Source: Geobacter sp. FeAm09
GTDB lineage: Bacteria; Desulfobacterota; Desulfuromonadia; Geobacterales; Pseudopelobacteraceae
DNA: 64,000 bases
Reading direction: 5' to 3'
NCBI RefSeq assembly: GCF_008330225.1
Contig: NZ_CP042466.1
Span: forward strand, 2,784,001-2,848,000
The first letter of the stretch is position 1. Every line of letters starts with the position of its first letter. The notes under the pieces were generated by a model, which did not search any database, had not been told where the DNA came from, and saw nothing but the letters and a program-made list of their open reading frames with translations. This document shows, one piece after another, positions 10,021 to 19,090 of this stretch. The translations under genes were made by a program, and so were the position numbers.

Positions 10021-10273
10021 GAGCAGTCCTCCGCAGGGTGGGTGTATGCCACCCGAAAGCCTCACTTGCCCGCTCCCCGTCCAATCCGATTCTGGAGGCA
10101 TCGTTTGATTCTTCCCACGCCGCAAAAGCTGAGGGGCCAGCCCCCGACATGAGACATTTTCAGAGCGCACCAAGTCAATTCTTTCGTGGCACGGGCTGCC
10201 CCTTCAAGACACTTTCTCCCGCATGCGTTGATGGGGCGACCCCGAGATCACCTCGTTAGCGCAATAACTGCCA

Positions 10274-11458
10274 TCACGCCAGCGACACCAGCCGCACGCA
10301 GTGGGCGCTGGCCTCGGCCCGGCTTCGGGCCTCGTCGGTGGACGCCCCCTGGACCAGGGCCACCCCCATACGACGGCCGGGACGGGTATCCGGCTTGCCG
10401 AACAGGCGCAGCTTGGCCCCGGGGACGTCCAGGGCCTCCGTCAGCCCCTCGAAACGCACGTTGTCCCGGCTTTCCTCCGCCAGGATCACATGGCTGGCCG
10501 AAGGGGCCAGGTTGAGAATCTCGGGCACCGGCAGCCCGAGGATGGCGCGCACGTGCAGTTCGAACTGGCTTGCGTTCTGGGAGATCATGGTCACCATTCC
10601 GGTGTCGTGGGGCCGGGGGGACACCTCGCTGAACAGGACCGTATCGCCTTTAACGAACAGTTCCACCCCGAAGATGCCGTACCCTCCCAAGGCGCCGGTG
10701 ACCGCCGCCGCCTGGCGCCTCGCCTCGGCGAGGGCCGCCGCGGACATGGCCATGGGCTGCCACGATTCGTGGTAATCCCCCTTGATCTGCACATGGCCGA
10801 TGGGGGGACAGAACGAGGTGCCCCCGGCGTGGCGGACGGTCAGCAGGGTGATCTCATAGTCGAACGGGATGAACTCCTCGATGATGGCGGTATCGGACGC
10901 GCCGCGCGCCCCCTCCATGGCGTAGCGCCAGGCGGCGTCCACCTCCGCGGCGGTCCGCACCACGCTCTGCCCCTTGCCGGACGAACTCATGATCGGCTTC
11001 ACCACGCAGGGAAAGCCGATGGCCGCGGCATTGACGCGCAACTCTTCCGCACTTTGCGCAAAGGCGTAGCGGGCCGTGGGCAGCCCCAACTCTTCGGCGG
11101 CCAAGCGCCGGATGCCCTCCCGGTTCATGGTCAGGTTCGTCGCCCGCGCCGTGGGGATCACCCGCTGCCCCCCCTGTTCCAGTTCCAGCAGAAATTCGGT
11201 ATCGATGGCCTCGATCTCCGGCACGATCAGGTCGGGGCGTTCCTCCGCCACCACCCGCCGCAGCGCCTCCCGGTCCAGCATACTGATGACGTGGCTTCTG
11301 TGGGCCACCTGCATGGCCGGGGCATGGGGATAGCGATCCACGGCGATCACCTCCACACCGAGACGTTGCGCCTCGATGGCGACCTCCTTGCCCAATTCTC
11401 CCGCTCCCAGCAGGAGCAGTCTGGTTGCGCCCGATTTCAGTGGGGTTCCAAGGTTCAT
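10274..11458 (-). CDS. purT: Formate-dependent phosphoribosylglycinamide formyltransferase (GAR transformylase 2)
   Basis: ATP-grasp enzyme that makes formyl-GAR from GAR, formate and ATP in purine synthesis, the folate-independent alternative to PurN. The 394 residues match the usual PurT length. It has the N-terminal dinucleotide-like [17 protein letters not shown] motif, the SSGKGQSVV loop and the [13 protein letters not shown] metal/ATP segment typical of PurK/PurT proteins. The ATG at 11458 is chosen because GGAGG lies 10 bp upstream and similarity begins there. It is a single gene; the next minus-strand gene upstream starts at 13938. Use of formate fits an anaerobe that has formate to hand. 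Confidence 0.95.
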   Translation of the reverse strand: MNLGTPLKSGATRLLLLGAGELGKEVAIEAQRLGVEVIAVDRYPHAPAMQVAHRSHVISMLDREALRRVVAEERPDLIVPEIEAIDTEFLLELEQGGQRVIPTARATNLTMNREGIRRLAAEELGLPTARYAFAQSAEELRVNAAAIGFPCVVKPIMSSSGKGQSVVRTAAEVDAAWRYAMEGARGASDTAIIEEFIPFDYEITLLTVRHAGGTSFCPPIGHVQIKGDYHESWQPMAMSAAALAEARRQAAAVTGALGGYGIFGVELFVKGDTVLFSEVSPRPHDTGMVTMISQNASQFELHVRAILGLPVPEILNLAPSASHVILAEESRDNVRFEGLTEALDVPGAKLRLFGKPDTRPGRRMGVALVQGASTDEARSRAEASAHCVRLVSLA

Positions 11459-11601
11459 GATGCAAAATCCTCCCAGATTCGTGAGTAGCGATTCTTCCCG
11501 CAAGCAGCGGTTTTAGCCGGAAACTATGCCCGACGCCCCGGCGAATGTCAAAGCGTAAATAAACCGCCCACGGGGCGCCAAAGCGGCCCCATCGACAGGC
11601 C

Positions 11602-13938
11602 TTATGCCTCTTGCTTCAGGTGGTCCCCCGCCGTGTCGTCCCTGCCGAAGCAATAGGTATTCTTGCCGCTGCGCTTTGCCCGGTACATGGCGACATCGGC
11701 GCAGATCAGGAGTTTTTCGGCGCTGTCGGCGTCATCGGGAAAGACACCGATACCGATGCTCGCCCCAAGACGTACGGGGGAACCGTCGGGCACCACCAAG
11801 GGCTGGCTCAGGGCGCCGATGATATGCTCGGCGACCTGGCCCGCGTCCTTGCCCTGGGACAGGGTGGCCAGGATAAGGGTGAATTCGTCGCCCCCCATGC
11901 GCGCCACGGTATCAGACCCCCGTACGCAGGAGGTCAGACGATCCGCCACGATCTTGAGAACGTGGTCCCCTGTTTCGTGGCCATGGGCGTCGTTGATCTC
12001 CTTGAAGCCGTCCAGATCCAGGTACAGGAGGGCGAAACGGTGACGGTCGCGGGCCGCCAGGGCGGCGGCCTGGCGGAACCGGTCGAAGAAGAGGGTCCTG
12101 TTGGGCAAGCCGGTCAATTCGTCGTAATGGGCCATCTGCTGCAGGCGTTCAACCAGCAGCTTCTTTTCGGTTATGTCTTCCTTGACCGCCACGTAGTGGG
12201 TTATCACGCCCAACCCGTCGCGGATGGGGGAAATCGATGCGGACTCCCAGAACAGTTCGCCGTTCTTCTTCCGGTTGTGGAACTCCCCGCGCCAGACCTC
12301 GCCCCCCTGGATACGGCGCCACAGATCGACGTAAAACTCCGGGGGATGCTCGCCGGCCTTGAGGATGCGCGGATTGCCGCCGCAGACCTCGTCCGGTCCA
12401 TAGCCGGTCTGGTGGCAGAAGGAGGGGTTCACGTACTCTATGGTCCCCTCGCGATCGGTGATGACGATGGAAACAGGGCTCTGTTCCACGATGGTGGAGA
12501 GCTTGCGGATAGCATTCTCCGCTTCCCGTCTCCCGGAGATGTCGCGAGTAACGCCCACATACCCGATGATCGCGTCATTCTCGTCGCGATAGGGAGTGAC
12601 ATCGACCTCAACCCAGATATGGCCGCCATCCTTGCAGAGCATCTGGACTTCATAACGCAAAACGCCGCTCGCCGTTCCCTGGGCATCCATCTGCATCCGT
12701 TCGGCCTGTTTCCTGGTGACCTCGGCAACCCCTTCGGGCGTCAAAAGCGAAAAAAGCGGCTTGCCGATCAGTTCCTCACGGGTATAGCCGTGAAAATCCG
12801 TATGGCCGTTGACGAACACAAACCTCAACTCGGCGTCCAACTGCCAGATCGCATCGGAGACGTTTTCCGTGACAAAACGGTACTGTTCCTCGCTCTGCCG
12901 CAACGCCTGCACCACCCGCTTCAGGCCGGTGACATCCCGCAGCACCACCAGCCGCCCCCGGTCCACATCGTTGCCTTCGCTGATACGGCTGACGCTGACC
13001 TGCCAAAAACGCCCGTCGCGGCGGTCCTGCCAGAGGGGGCCGTCCCCCTCGTCCCGCGGACCGTCCACGACAGCGCCCAGCCCCGGCAGATGTTCCAGGG
13101 CCGGGGATACCGGAAGGCCGACCCGGTCTTCCATGCCGAAGCGGGCAGCGGCCCGGTTGCAGTCCACAAACCGCCCCTGGTTATCGAATACCAGGACCGG
13201 TTCGCTCATACGGTCGAAAAGGGTTTCCCGCGCCACCGGGGCCAGATCGAAAAGCCGGGTGGAGAGGATTCCCCAGGCGTAGAGCGGACCGGCCAGGGAC
13301 AGGGCGATGGGGACCAGGTCGATGCCCCACGGGTTGAACCCCGCCAGGTAGACCAGGAAGGCGCACCAGGGGAAGAGCGACCCCACCAGCATGACCATAT
13401 CCTGACGGCGGTACATGGTGGAGCGATACCTTGGCTTGACCCCGATCAGGAGGGTTCCGGCCAGCATGGCCAGATTGGTGTACGTGGTACTGACCCAGTA
13501 CCAGGGGCCGGGCGTAAAGGCCAGCAGGGGAAACGGCGCGGCCGTATTGATCCAGGCACCGCGATAGACGAGCCATGAAAAGGCAGGGATCGTCCGCAGC
13601 ACCAGGATCACAAGCGGCACAACGAACAGTCCGGCAGTGACCGGCACGGTAAGCCAGCGGCCCCTGCCGGAATAATGCAGCGTGGCAATGATCCACAAAG
13701 GCGCGATCAGCACGATCCCCAGGTACTGGACGCGGCTCCAGGCCAGCATGGCTTCCAGGGTGTCGCTGGACAGTTCCAGGGCATACCCGAAGGAATAACA
13801 GCCGACTGCCGCCATGAGCGCGGCAAAAGCGGGCGCGCCCGGCAGGTGGTTGCGCCGCCAGGCAAAACAGGCCAGGAAAACATCGCCGATGGCAGAGAGC
13901 AGCAGGAAACCTATGAGAAGAGGACGCAGTACTGTCAT
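11602..13938 (-). CDS. 7TM sensor diguanylate cyclase with three PAS domains
   Basis: Membrane protein of 778 residues predicted to make cyclic di-GMP. Residues about 1-225 are a seven-helix membrane module of the histidine-kinase N-terminal 7TM type. Three PAS domains follow (about 235-345, 350-470 and 475-590), the last two with PAC-like tails (GYVGVTRDISGRREAE, THYVAVKEDITEKKLL). The GGDEF domain (about 605-770) has an intact MGGDEF active loop, and the inhibitory RxxD site (RGSD) lies five residues before it, so product inhibition is expected. There is no EAL domain. The ligand of the membrane module is unknown. Confidence 0.9.
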   Translation of the reverse strand: MTVLRPLLIGFLLLSAIGDVFLACFAWRRNHLPGAPAFAALMAAVGCYSFGYALELSSDTLEAMLAWSRVQYLGIVLIAPLWIIATLHYSGRGRWLTVPVTAGLFVVPLVILVLRTIPAFSWLVYRGAWINTAAPFPLLAFTPGPWYWVSTTYTNLAMLAGTLLIGVKPRYRSTMYRRQDMVMLVGSLFPWCAFLVYLAGFNPWGIDLVPIALSLAGPLYAWGILSTRLFDLAPVARETLFDRMSEPVLVFDNQGRFVDCNRAAARFGMEDRVGLPVSPALEHLPGLGAVVDGPRDEGDGPLWQDRRDGRFWQVSVSRISEGNDVDRGRLVVLRDVTGLKRVVQALRQSEEQYRFVTENVSDAIWQLDAELRFVFVNGHTDFHGYTREELIGKPLFSLLTPEGVAEVTRKQAERMQMDAQGTASGVLRYEVQMLCKDGGHIWVEVDVTPYRDENDAIIGYVGVTRDISGRREAENAIRKLSTIVEQSPVSIVITDREGTIEYVNPSFCHQTGYGPDEVCGGNPRILKAGEHPPEFYVDLWRRIQGGEVWRGEFHNRKKNGELFWESASISPIRDGLGVITHYVAVKEDITEKKLLVERLQQMAHYDELTGLPNRTLFFDRFRQAAALAARDRHRFALLYLDLDGFKEINDAHGHETGDHVLKIVADRLTSCVRGSDTVARMGGDEFTLILATLSQGKDAGQVAEHIIGALSQPLVVPDGSPVRLGASIGIGVFPDDADSAEKLLICADVAMYRAKRSGKNTYCFGRDDTAGDHLKQEA

Positions 13939-14018
13939 GATTTCAATCGATCATTTTGGCTGCTTCTGCACCAATGTGAGGCGCCTCCCGGTATCGGGAA
14001 CGGGAAAACGGCCGTGGG

Positions 14019-14930
14019 TCACGGCGCGCTGACGTTGACCACCTGGCTCCCGTCGTTGCCCGGATTCACCACCTGGAGGCGGAAATCCTTGGCGACCGGC
14101 GAATAGGGAAAACGCTGGTAGACGAGCCTGGTGCAGTCGATGAAGATCACCTTCTCCCGCGCCGCCGAATCCTGACCGCCACTGCCGCCGATGCGCTGGC
14201 CGTCCACGTAGAGGGCCGAGTTCTGTTGGAAGTTCTTCCCCTCGATCAGCAATTCGTAATAATTCACGTACTCGTTGCCCCGGGTCACCAGGCTGATCTC
14301 CGGCTTGGTCTCGATCTCCAGCGCCAGCGGCACCGAGGCGTTCTCGGGGGAATTTTTCACCATGACCTGATGCAGCCCCCCCGCCACCTGGGGCACCCGG
14401 AAGGCGATGGCCTCGGGCGAAACCACCCGGCTCTTGATGGAGGCATTGTCGAAGAAGAGGAACGTCGACTCGCCGAAGTTCCTGCCTACGGCGGTCACGT
14501 CCCGCTCGCCCCCCTGGGCGCAGGAACTGATCCTGTCGGGGGAAAGGGCGAGCAGCACCGGGCGCAGCGGGAGTACGGAGAAGTTGTAGGCCCGCCCCAC
14601 AACACCGTCGCCCCGCTTGAGGTACAGGGCGTACAATCCCGTATCCAGCGGCGGGACGATGAACTCGAGCTGTCTGCCGTCGGTCACCTTGGCCGGGATC
14701 TCCACACTGCCGAGGAACGCCGAGATCTGCTCGCCGAAATTGGCGCCGAAGATGGTCACCCTGCCGCCCGGTTCCGCCTGGGCCGGGATGATGCTGAGGA
14801 TGGCGGGTGACGTGTCCGGGGCGGAGGCCGCAGGCTTCACCACGCGCTGCGGCCGTTCGGCCGCCAATGGCGGCGTATTCCCTGCCAGGCAGAACGTCGC
14901 GACGATCAGGACAGCGGCAATGCTCTTCAT
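14019..14930 (-). CDS. Exported IPT/TIG-domain protein
   Basis: A 303-residue exported protein with a cleavable signal peptide (MKSIAAVLIVATFCLAG..., cleavage near PPLAAE). At least two IPT/TIG immunoglobulin-like repeats follow: PAILSIIPAQAEPGGRVTIF with GANFG and ALSPDRISS with VGRNFG, plus a third related unit near EISLVTRGNEYVNYYELLIE. Such folds serve as surface or periplasmic spacers, and the molecular role is unknown. The ATG at 14930 has AAGGAGG 6 bp upstream. It lies about 100 bp downstream of lptG in the same direction, so it may be the last gene of the lptF-lptG transcript. Confidence 0.75.
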   Translation of the reverse strand: MKSIAAVLIVATFCLAGNTPPLAAERPQRVVKPAASAPDTSPAILSIIPAQAEPGGRVTIFGANFGEQISAFLGSVEIPAKVTDGRQLEFIVPPLDTGLYALYLKRGDGVVGRAYNFSVLPLRPVLLALSPDRISSCAQGGERDVTAVGRNFGESTFLFFDNASIKSRVVSPEAIAFRVPQVAGGLHQVMVKNSPENASVPLALEIETKPEISLVTRGNEYVNYYELLIEGKNFQQNSALYVDGQRIGGSGGQDSAAREKVIFIDCTRLVYQRFPYSPVAKDFRLQVVNPGNDGSQVVNVSAP

Positions 14931-15032
14931 GTTCGGCCTCCTTGTTGCTTTCGGCGACAGGGTGCGTCGCCCGTCAAAGGGAAACCGCCGGGGCGTCTGG
15001 CGCATCCGGCCGGCATGTGTGCTCGATCGGGC

Positions 15033-16112
15033 TCAATTCCTCACGGTCATGGCCAGCCATGCCCCGCCCAGGCTGAAGATGATATTGGCCCCCCAGGCCG
15101 CGACCAGAGGCGGCAGAACCCCGCTGCGCCCGTAGGAGAGCAGCATGGCGTTCACCACAAAATAGGCGAAGCCGATGCCGATGCTGGCCCCGACCCCGAG
15201 GGCGGCGCCGCCCGAACGGCTGTTCCTGAAGGCGAAGGGAATGCCCAGGATGACCATCACAAAGGCGGCGAACGGCCCGGAAAGCTTGGTGTGCATCATG
15301 GTCAGGTAGCGAAAGGCCTGGTAACCGCCGTTTTGCAGGTTGTCGGCATATTCCCTGAGCTTCCGGTAGCTCAGGTTGTCGGCATTGTTGTCCAGGACGC
15401 GCAGATCGTCCAGTTTCAGATTCAGGGCCACATCCATGCTGCCGGTCCGCTGGGCGGCATAGCCGCGCCCCCGGCTGAAATCCTTCGTCACCACGTCCTG
15501 CAGGGTCCAGCGGCCGTCATGGTATTCGGCCGAGTCGGCATCCATACGGCTGGTGGGGTTCATGGAACCGTCCAGCTTCCAGAGGGTTATCCCCCGCAGC
15601 ACCCTGGCCTGGGGATCGAACAGGCGGGCCTGAAGGATCTGGTTGTCGGAACGGAACCAGATATTGTTGCGCCGGAACACCGCATTGACCCCCTGCTTCC
15701 GGATATCGACCCGCTCGATCTTCTCCATGCGCTCGTAGCTGCCGGGCACCACCAGTTCGGCGTTCAAGAGCAGCGCAAAGCTGGCCGCCAGCCCCAGGAA
15801 CAGCATGGGGAACGCGATGCGCAGCAGGCTGATGCCGCAACTGCGCATGGCGATGATCTCGCTGTTGCGGGAGAACATCCCCAGGGTCAGCAGGGTCGCC
15901 ATCAGGATAGCGAACGAGGCGGTCTGTCCCACCATCTCCGGCAGCTTCCAGACGAAAAAACGGAGGATGTCAGCCGCCGAGCCGCCGGCGCGGATGAAGC
16001 GCGGGATCTTGTCCATCATGTCCAGCACCAGGTAGACGGCCACGAAACTGCCCAGGCAGAGGGCCAGAAGGCGCAACCAGGCAACCGCTATGTAACGGGA
16101 GAGGATCGTCAT
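15033..16112 (-). CDS. lptG: LPS export ABC transporter permease LptG
   Basis: YjgP/YjgQ-family inner-membrane permease of 359 residues. In the LptB2FG complex it extracts lipopolysaccharide from the inner membrane and feeds it to the LptC-A-D bridge. Six helices are visible, three N-terminal and three C-terminal, around a periplasmic beta-jellyroll. The ATG at 16112 overlaps the lptF stop by 4 bp (ATGA), which implies translational coupling. Assignment as LptG rather than LptF rests on gene order and the N-terminus (MTILSRYIAVAWLRLLAL). Confidence 0.88.
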   Translation of the reverse strand: MTILSRYIAVAWLRLLALCLGSFVAVYLVLDMMDKIPRFIRAGGSAADILRFFVWKLPEMVGQTASFAILMATLLTLGMFSRNSEIIAMRSCGISLLRIAFPMLFLGLAASFALLLNAELVVPGSYERMEKIERVDIRKQGVNAVFRRNNIWFRSDNQILQARLFDPQARVLRGITLWKLDGSMNPTSRMDADSAEYHDGRWTLQDVVTKDFSRGRGYAAQRTGSMDVALNLKLDDLRVLDNNADNLSYRKLREYADNLQNGGYQAFRYLTMMHTKLSGPFAAFVMVILGIPFAFRNSRSGGAALGVGASIGIGFAYFVVNAMLLSYGRSGVLPPLVAAWGANIIFSLGGAWLAMTVRN

Positions 16113-17266
16113 CGAACGGCGCTCCTCTTCCCGATCAGGGCCAGGAGCGCATCCTGGGCCGCGCTCAGGATGCTGCGTTCCAGGGACGCCATCTTCAGGA
16201 AATACCACCCCGCGGCCAGGAAGATCACGTTGGGGAGCCAGAGTGCCAGTTCAGCCGGCACGGTTCCCCGCTCCGCCAGGGTTCGCAGAAGCGACAGCAG
16301 CACGTAATAGGCCAAAAGAATGGCGATGCTCAGGGAGAACCCGGCGGATTTGCCCGAACGGCGATTCTGGATGCCCAGCGGCACCGCCACCACGGCAAAG
16401 ACCAGGGAGGCGAACGGGAAAGCGAAACGGCTCTGGAGTTCGGCCGCCATCTTGAGGCGGGTCGCCTGGGGCGTGGCCGGATCGGCGATCTGCTGCCGCA
16501 GCTCGCCGATCCCCATATCCGTCTCGTTGCGGCCGATGCCCCCACCTTTGCCGGGACCGGCCACGGTCATGGCGTACTCGCCGAAATGGACCAGCCGGTA
16601 CCCGTCCCCCTTGCCCGCCGCGTGGATGCTGCCGTTGTTGAGCACCAAACAGATATCCTGCTGGTTGGGCGTACAGCCCACATTCCCGGTAGCGGCGAAG
16701 ATGGTCATGGGGCGCGCCTGGTCACGGCCATCGTGGATGATGACCCCCTTGAGGGTGTGGTTCTGCTCGTCGTACTGGTCGGTGTAAAGGATGATGCCCG
16801 GGATCTCGTCCCAGAACACCTTCTCGCGGATGGTCACGGCCACGTTCTGCTTCAGCATCTCGAAACTGATGCGCTTGAAGGCGCTGTTGCCCCAGGGAAC
16901 CCCGACGGTGCTGGCGGCAAGGGTCAACAGCACGGCAACCATCCCGCACAGCACCACTGGTGGCATGATCTGCACCAGGCTGAGCCCGCCGGATTTCATC
17001 ACCGTGATCTCGTTATCGGCCGAGAGGCGGCCAAAGGCCAGCAACACCGCCAGCAGAAAGGCCATGGGGATCGTGAACACCAGGAACGAGGGCATCAGGT
17101 ACAGGATCATCCGGCTGATATCCGCCATGGGGACGCCGCGGGAGATGACCAGATCCGTCAGCTTGATCAGCCTCCCCATCAGCAGGATCAGGGTGAAGAC
17201 CGCAATGCCGAGCAGGAAGAGCGAGGCGATCTCGCGGATTATGTAGAGGCTTAAGATGCGCTTCAT
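16109..17266 (-). CDS. lptF: LPS export ABC transporter permease LptF
   Basis: Partner permease of LptG, about 385 residues, with the same layout of three helices, periplasmic jellyroll and three helices. It begins MKRILSLYIIREIASLFLLG, typical of LptF. The ATG at 17266 is chosen over an in-frame ATG at 17284 because similarity starts there; neither has a strong ribosome site. The lptB ATPase and lptA/C genes are not in this window. The arrangement shows that the host makes LPS. Confidence 0.88.
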   Translation of the reverse strand: MKRILSLYIIREIASLFLLGIAVFTLILLMGRLIKLTDLVISRGVPMADISRMILYLMPSFLVFTIPMAFLLAVLLAFGRLSADNEITVMKSGGLSLVQIMPPVVLCGMVAVLLTLAASTVGVPWGNSAFKRISFEMLKQNVAVTIREKVFWDEIPGIILYTDQYDEQNHTLKGVIIHDGRDQARPMTIFAATGNVGCTPNQQDICLVLNNGSIHAAGKGDGYRLVHFGEYAMTVAGPGKGGGIGRNETDMGIGELRQQIADPATPQATRLKMAAELQSRFAFPFASLVFAVVAVPLGIQNRRSGKSAGFSLSIAILLAYYVLLSLLRTLAERGTVPAELALWLPNVIFLAAGWYFLKMASLERSILSAAQDALLALIGKRSAVR

Positions 17267-17356
17267 GATGGCACGATGATACATGAGCCGCGGGCAGGTG
17301 TAAAGGGAGGCGGGAAGAAAAGAGAGAGCAAAAACGGGGTGAGCGTCCGGCCGGCC

Positions 17357-17878
17357 TCAGACGGCGCCGGCCAGCCCCAGCAGCGCGCCGGCCCCGATCA
17401 GCCAGAGCGGGTTCCGCCGGGTGTTCAGGACGACCAGCACGGTCGCCGCCGTGAGGGCGTATGCCCCCCGGCTTGTATCGGCTCCGCGGGTGATGATGCA
17501 GCCGCTCGCCAGCACCAGGCCGATGGCCAGGGGCGCGATGCCGGCCTGGATGACGAGCTGCCAGCGCGTGCCGTGGATCTTTTCCCAAAAGCGCATGAGA
17601 ACGTAGATCAAAAGGCTCGACGGGCCGCACATGGCTATCGTGGCGGCCAGGGCGCCGGCCAGTCCCGCCACATGCCAGCCGATCAGGGTGACGATGATCG
17701 CGTTGGGCCCCGGCGTGGCCTGGGAGATGGCCACCAGATGCGCAAAGGTGGCGTCGCTCATCCAGTGGTGGGTCACCACCGCCAGGCGGTGCAGCTCGGG
17801 CAGCACCGCCCCGGCCCCGCCAAAGGCGACCAGGGAGAGCATCCCGAACTGGAGTACGATCTCGACGATGATGTTCAT
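17357..17878 (-). CDS. Chromate transporter, second half (short-chain ChrA)
   Basis: A 173-residue membrane protein of the ChrA/CHR family, here as one of two short-chain halves. It shows the family motifs F-G-G-A-G-A-V-L-P-E near the N-terminus and QATPGPNAIIVTLIGW. The ATG at 17878 overlaps the stop of the first half by 4 bp, so the two proteins are coupled and probably form one heterodimeric pump. The family exports chromate, with sulfate as a competitor, but many members in anaerobes are untested. Confidence 0.88.
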   Translation of the reverse strand: MNIIVEIVLQFGMLSLVAFGGAGAVLPELHRLAVVTHHWMSDATFAHLVAISQATPGPNAIIVTLIGWHVAGLAGALAATIAMCGPSSLLIYVLMRFWEKIHGTRWQLVIQAGIAPLAIGLVLASGCIITRGADTSRGAYALTAATVLVVLNTRRNPLWLIGAGALLGLAGAV

Positions 17879-18426
17879 GGCGCCCTGTAGTAGCGGCGTG
17901 CCGCAAGCCACATGCTGAAGGGGGCCAGGCCAGCCATCACCGCCAGCAGTGGCCAGTGGAGGAAGACCACCGCTCCCAGGATCGCGGCGCTGAAAACCAG
18001 CAGGAGCGGCCGTTTCCGGAGGTCGGCAGCCATGCGCACCCCCATGGCCAGGATCAGGCCGGCTGCGACGGCGGCGATGCCGCGCAGCATGGCCTGGATC
18101 GCGGGCAACTCCCCGAACCGGCCGTAGAGCGCCCCAAGCGCGATGATGATGCCGAACGGGGCCAGCAACAGGCCGAGCAGCGAGACGACGGCGCCGCTGG
18201 CCCCCTGAAAGCGGGCCCCGATGCAGACCGAGAGATTGACGATGTTCGGCCCGGGCATGAACTGGCACAGGCCGAACAGGGAGGTGAATTCTTCGGAGGA
18301 GAGCCACCCCCGCTCCTCGACGATGGCGCGCCGGGCCCACGCCATGACGCCGCCGAACCCGGACAGGGCGATCCGGGTGAACCCCCAGAAAAGCTCCCTA
18401 TGGCTGATTTCGCGGCGGTGCTCCAT
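17875..18426 (-). CDS. Chromate transporter, first half (short-chain ChrA)
   Basis: A 183-residue CHR-family membrane protein with the N-terminal signature (F-T-R-I-A-L-S-G-F-G-G) and Q-F-M-P-G-P-N-I-V-N-L-S. It pairs with the adjacent second half (4-bp overlap). The 250 bp upstream, to the tetraheme cytochrome gene at 18677, contain no gene that I can support. Confidence 0.88.
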   Translation of the reverse strand: MEHRREISHRELFWGFTRIALSGFGGVMAWARRAIVEERGWLSSEEFTSLFGLCQFMPGPNIVNLSVCIGARFQGASGAVVSLLGLLLAPFGIIIALGALYGRFGELPAIQAMLRGIAAVAAGLILAMGVRMAADLRKRPLLLVFSAAILGAVVFLHWPLLAVMAGLAPFSMWLAARRYYRAP

Positions 18427-18676
18427 GTGCCCCCCAGGTTACCGGTGCCGTCATCTCCCCACACCTTGTTGAATACCATTCCGCCACGCGCTGTCAATAT
18501 AAATTCATACAGGACGTTCGACGGTGGGGAGCAGGGAGAGGAGGCACGGGGCAGCAGGCCGAAGCGAGGGAGGGGGAGCGCCGCCACCGCAGGCGGTTGC
18601 GCGCCCGGAGCGGTACGCTGTTGAACCGGTTGCCACGAGTTCGATTAGTACCCGCCGTGTGGCGAAGTGAAGTTGA

Positions 18677-19021
18677 TCAAGGGACCTTGGCTTCGAACTT
18701 GTGGCAGTCGTTGCAATACAACCGTGATTCTTTATGAATGCCATGGCACAGCGTACACCTCACCATGCCCTCATGGGAGGCGTGCATGTTCACCGAGCGC
18801 TGGTTCCCCTGATCGAGATACGTTTTGACCGAACCGGGAGCCTCGGTATGGCAGGCGATGCACGCGGCACTTTTGGCGGCTCTTTGCGGAGCGGCCTCTT
18901 CATGGCAATCACTGCATTTGATCCCGTTGTCCAGATGCTTTTTATTTATGGTGACGGCCCCTGAAATACAGGGAACGGATAAGGCAAGCGTTACCAACAC
19001 GAAAAAACGAACGTAGTGCAT
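18677..19021 (-). CDS. Small periplasmic tetraheme c-type cytochrome
   Basis: A 114-residue exported cytochrome with a signal peptide (about 1-22) and four CxxCH heme sites: 36-40 (CSDCH), 54-58 (CIACH), 89-93 (CTLCH) and 103-107 (CNDCH). Length, heme spacing and extra histidines (H80, H83, H96) resemble the tetraheme domain that is fused to the flavin domain in Shewanella flavocytochrome c3 (FccA). Here it is a separate gene 69 bp downstream of a secreted flavoprotein, so it is the likely electron donor to that enzyme. The ATG at 19021 follows AGGGGAG. No terminator was seen after it. Confidence 0.88.
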   Translation of the reverse strand: MHYVRFFVLVTLALSVPCISGAVTINKKHLDNGIKCSDCHEEAAPQRAAKSAACIACHTEAPGSVKTYLDQGNQRSVNMHASHEGMVRCTLCHGIHKESRLYCNDCHKFEAKVP

Positions 19022-19090
19022 GTCTCTCCCCTGAACTGTGGGGAGTTGGGCACAGCGCGCGGTCGTGCCCAACTCCACGGTTTTTAGTGA

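Noticed and set aside
11611-13578. A 655-codon plus-strand frame
   Set aside because: Antisense to the PAS-GGDEF gene, whose motifs are intact.
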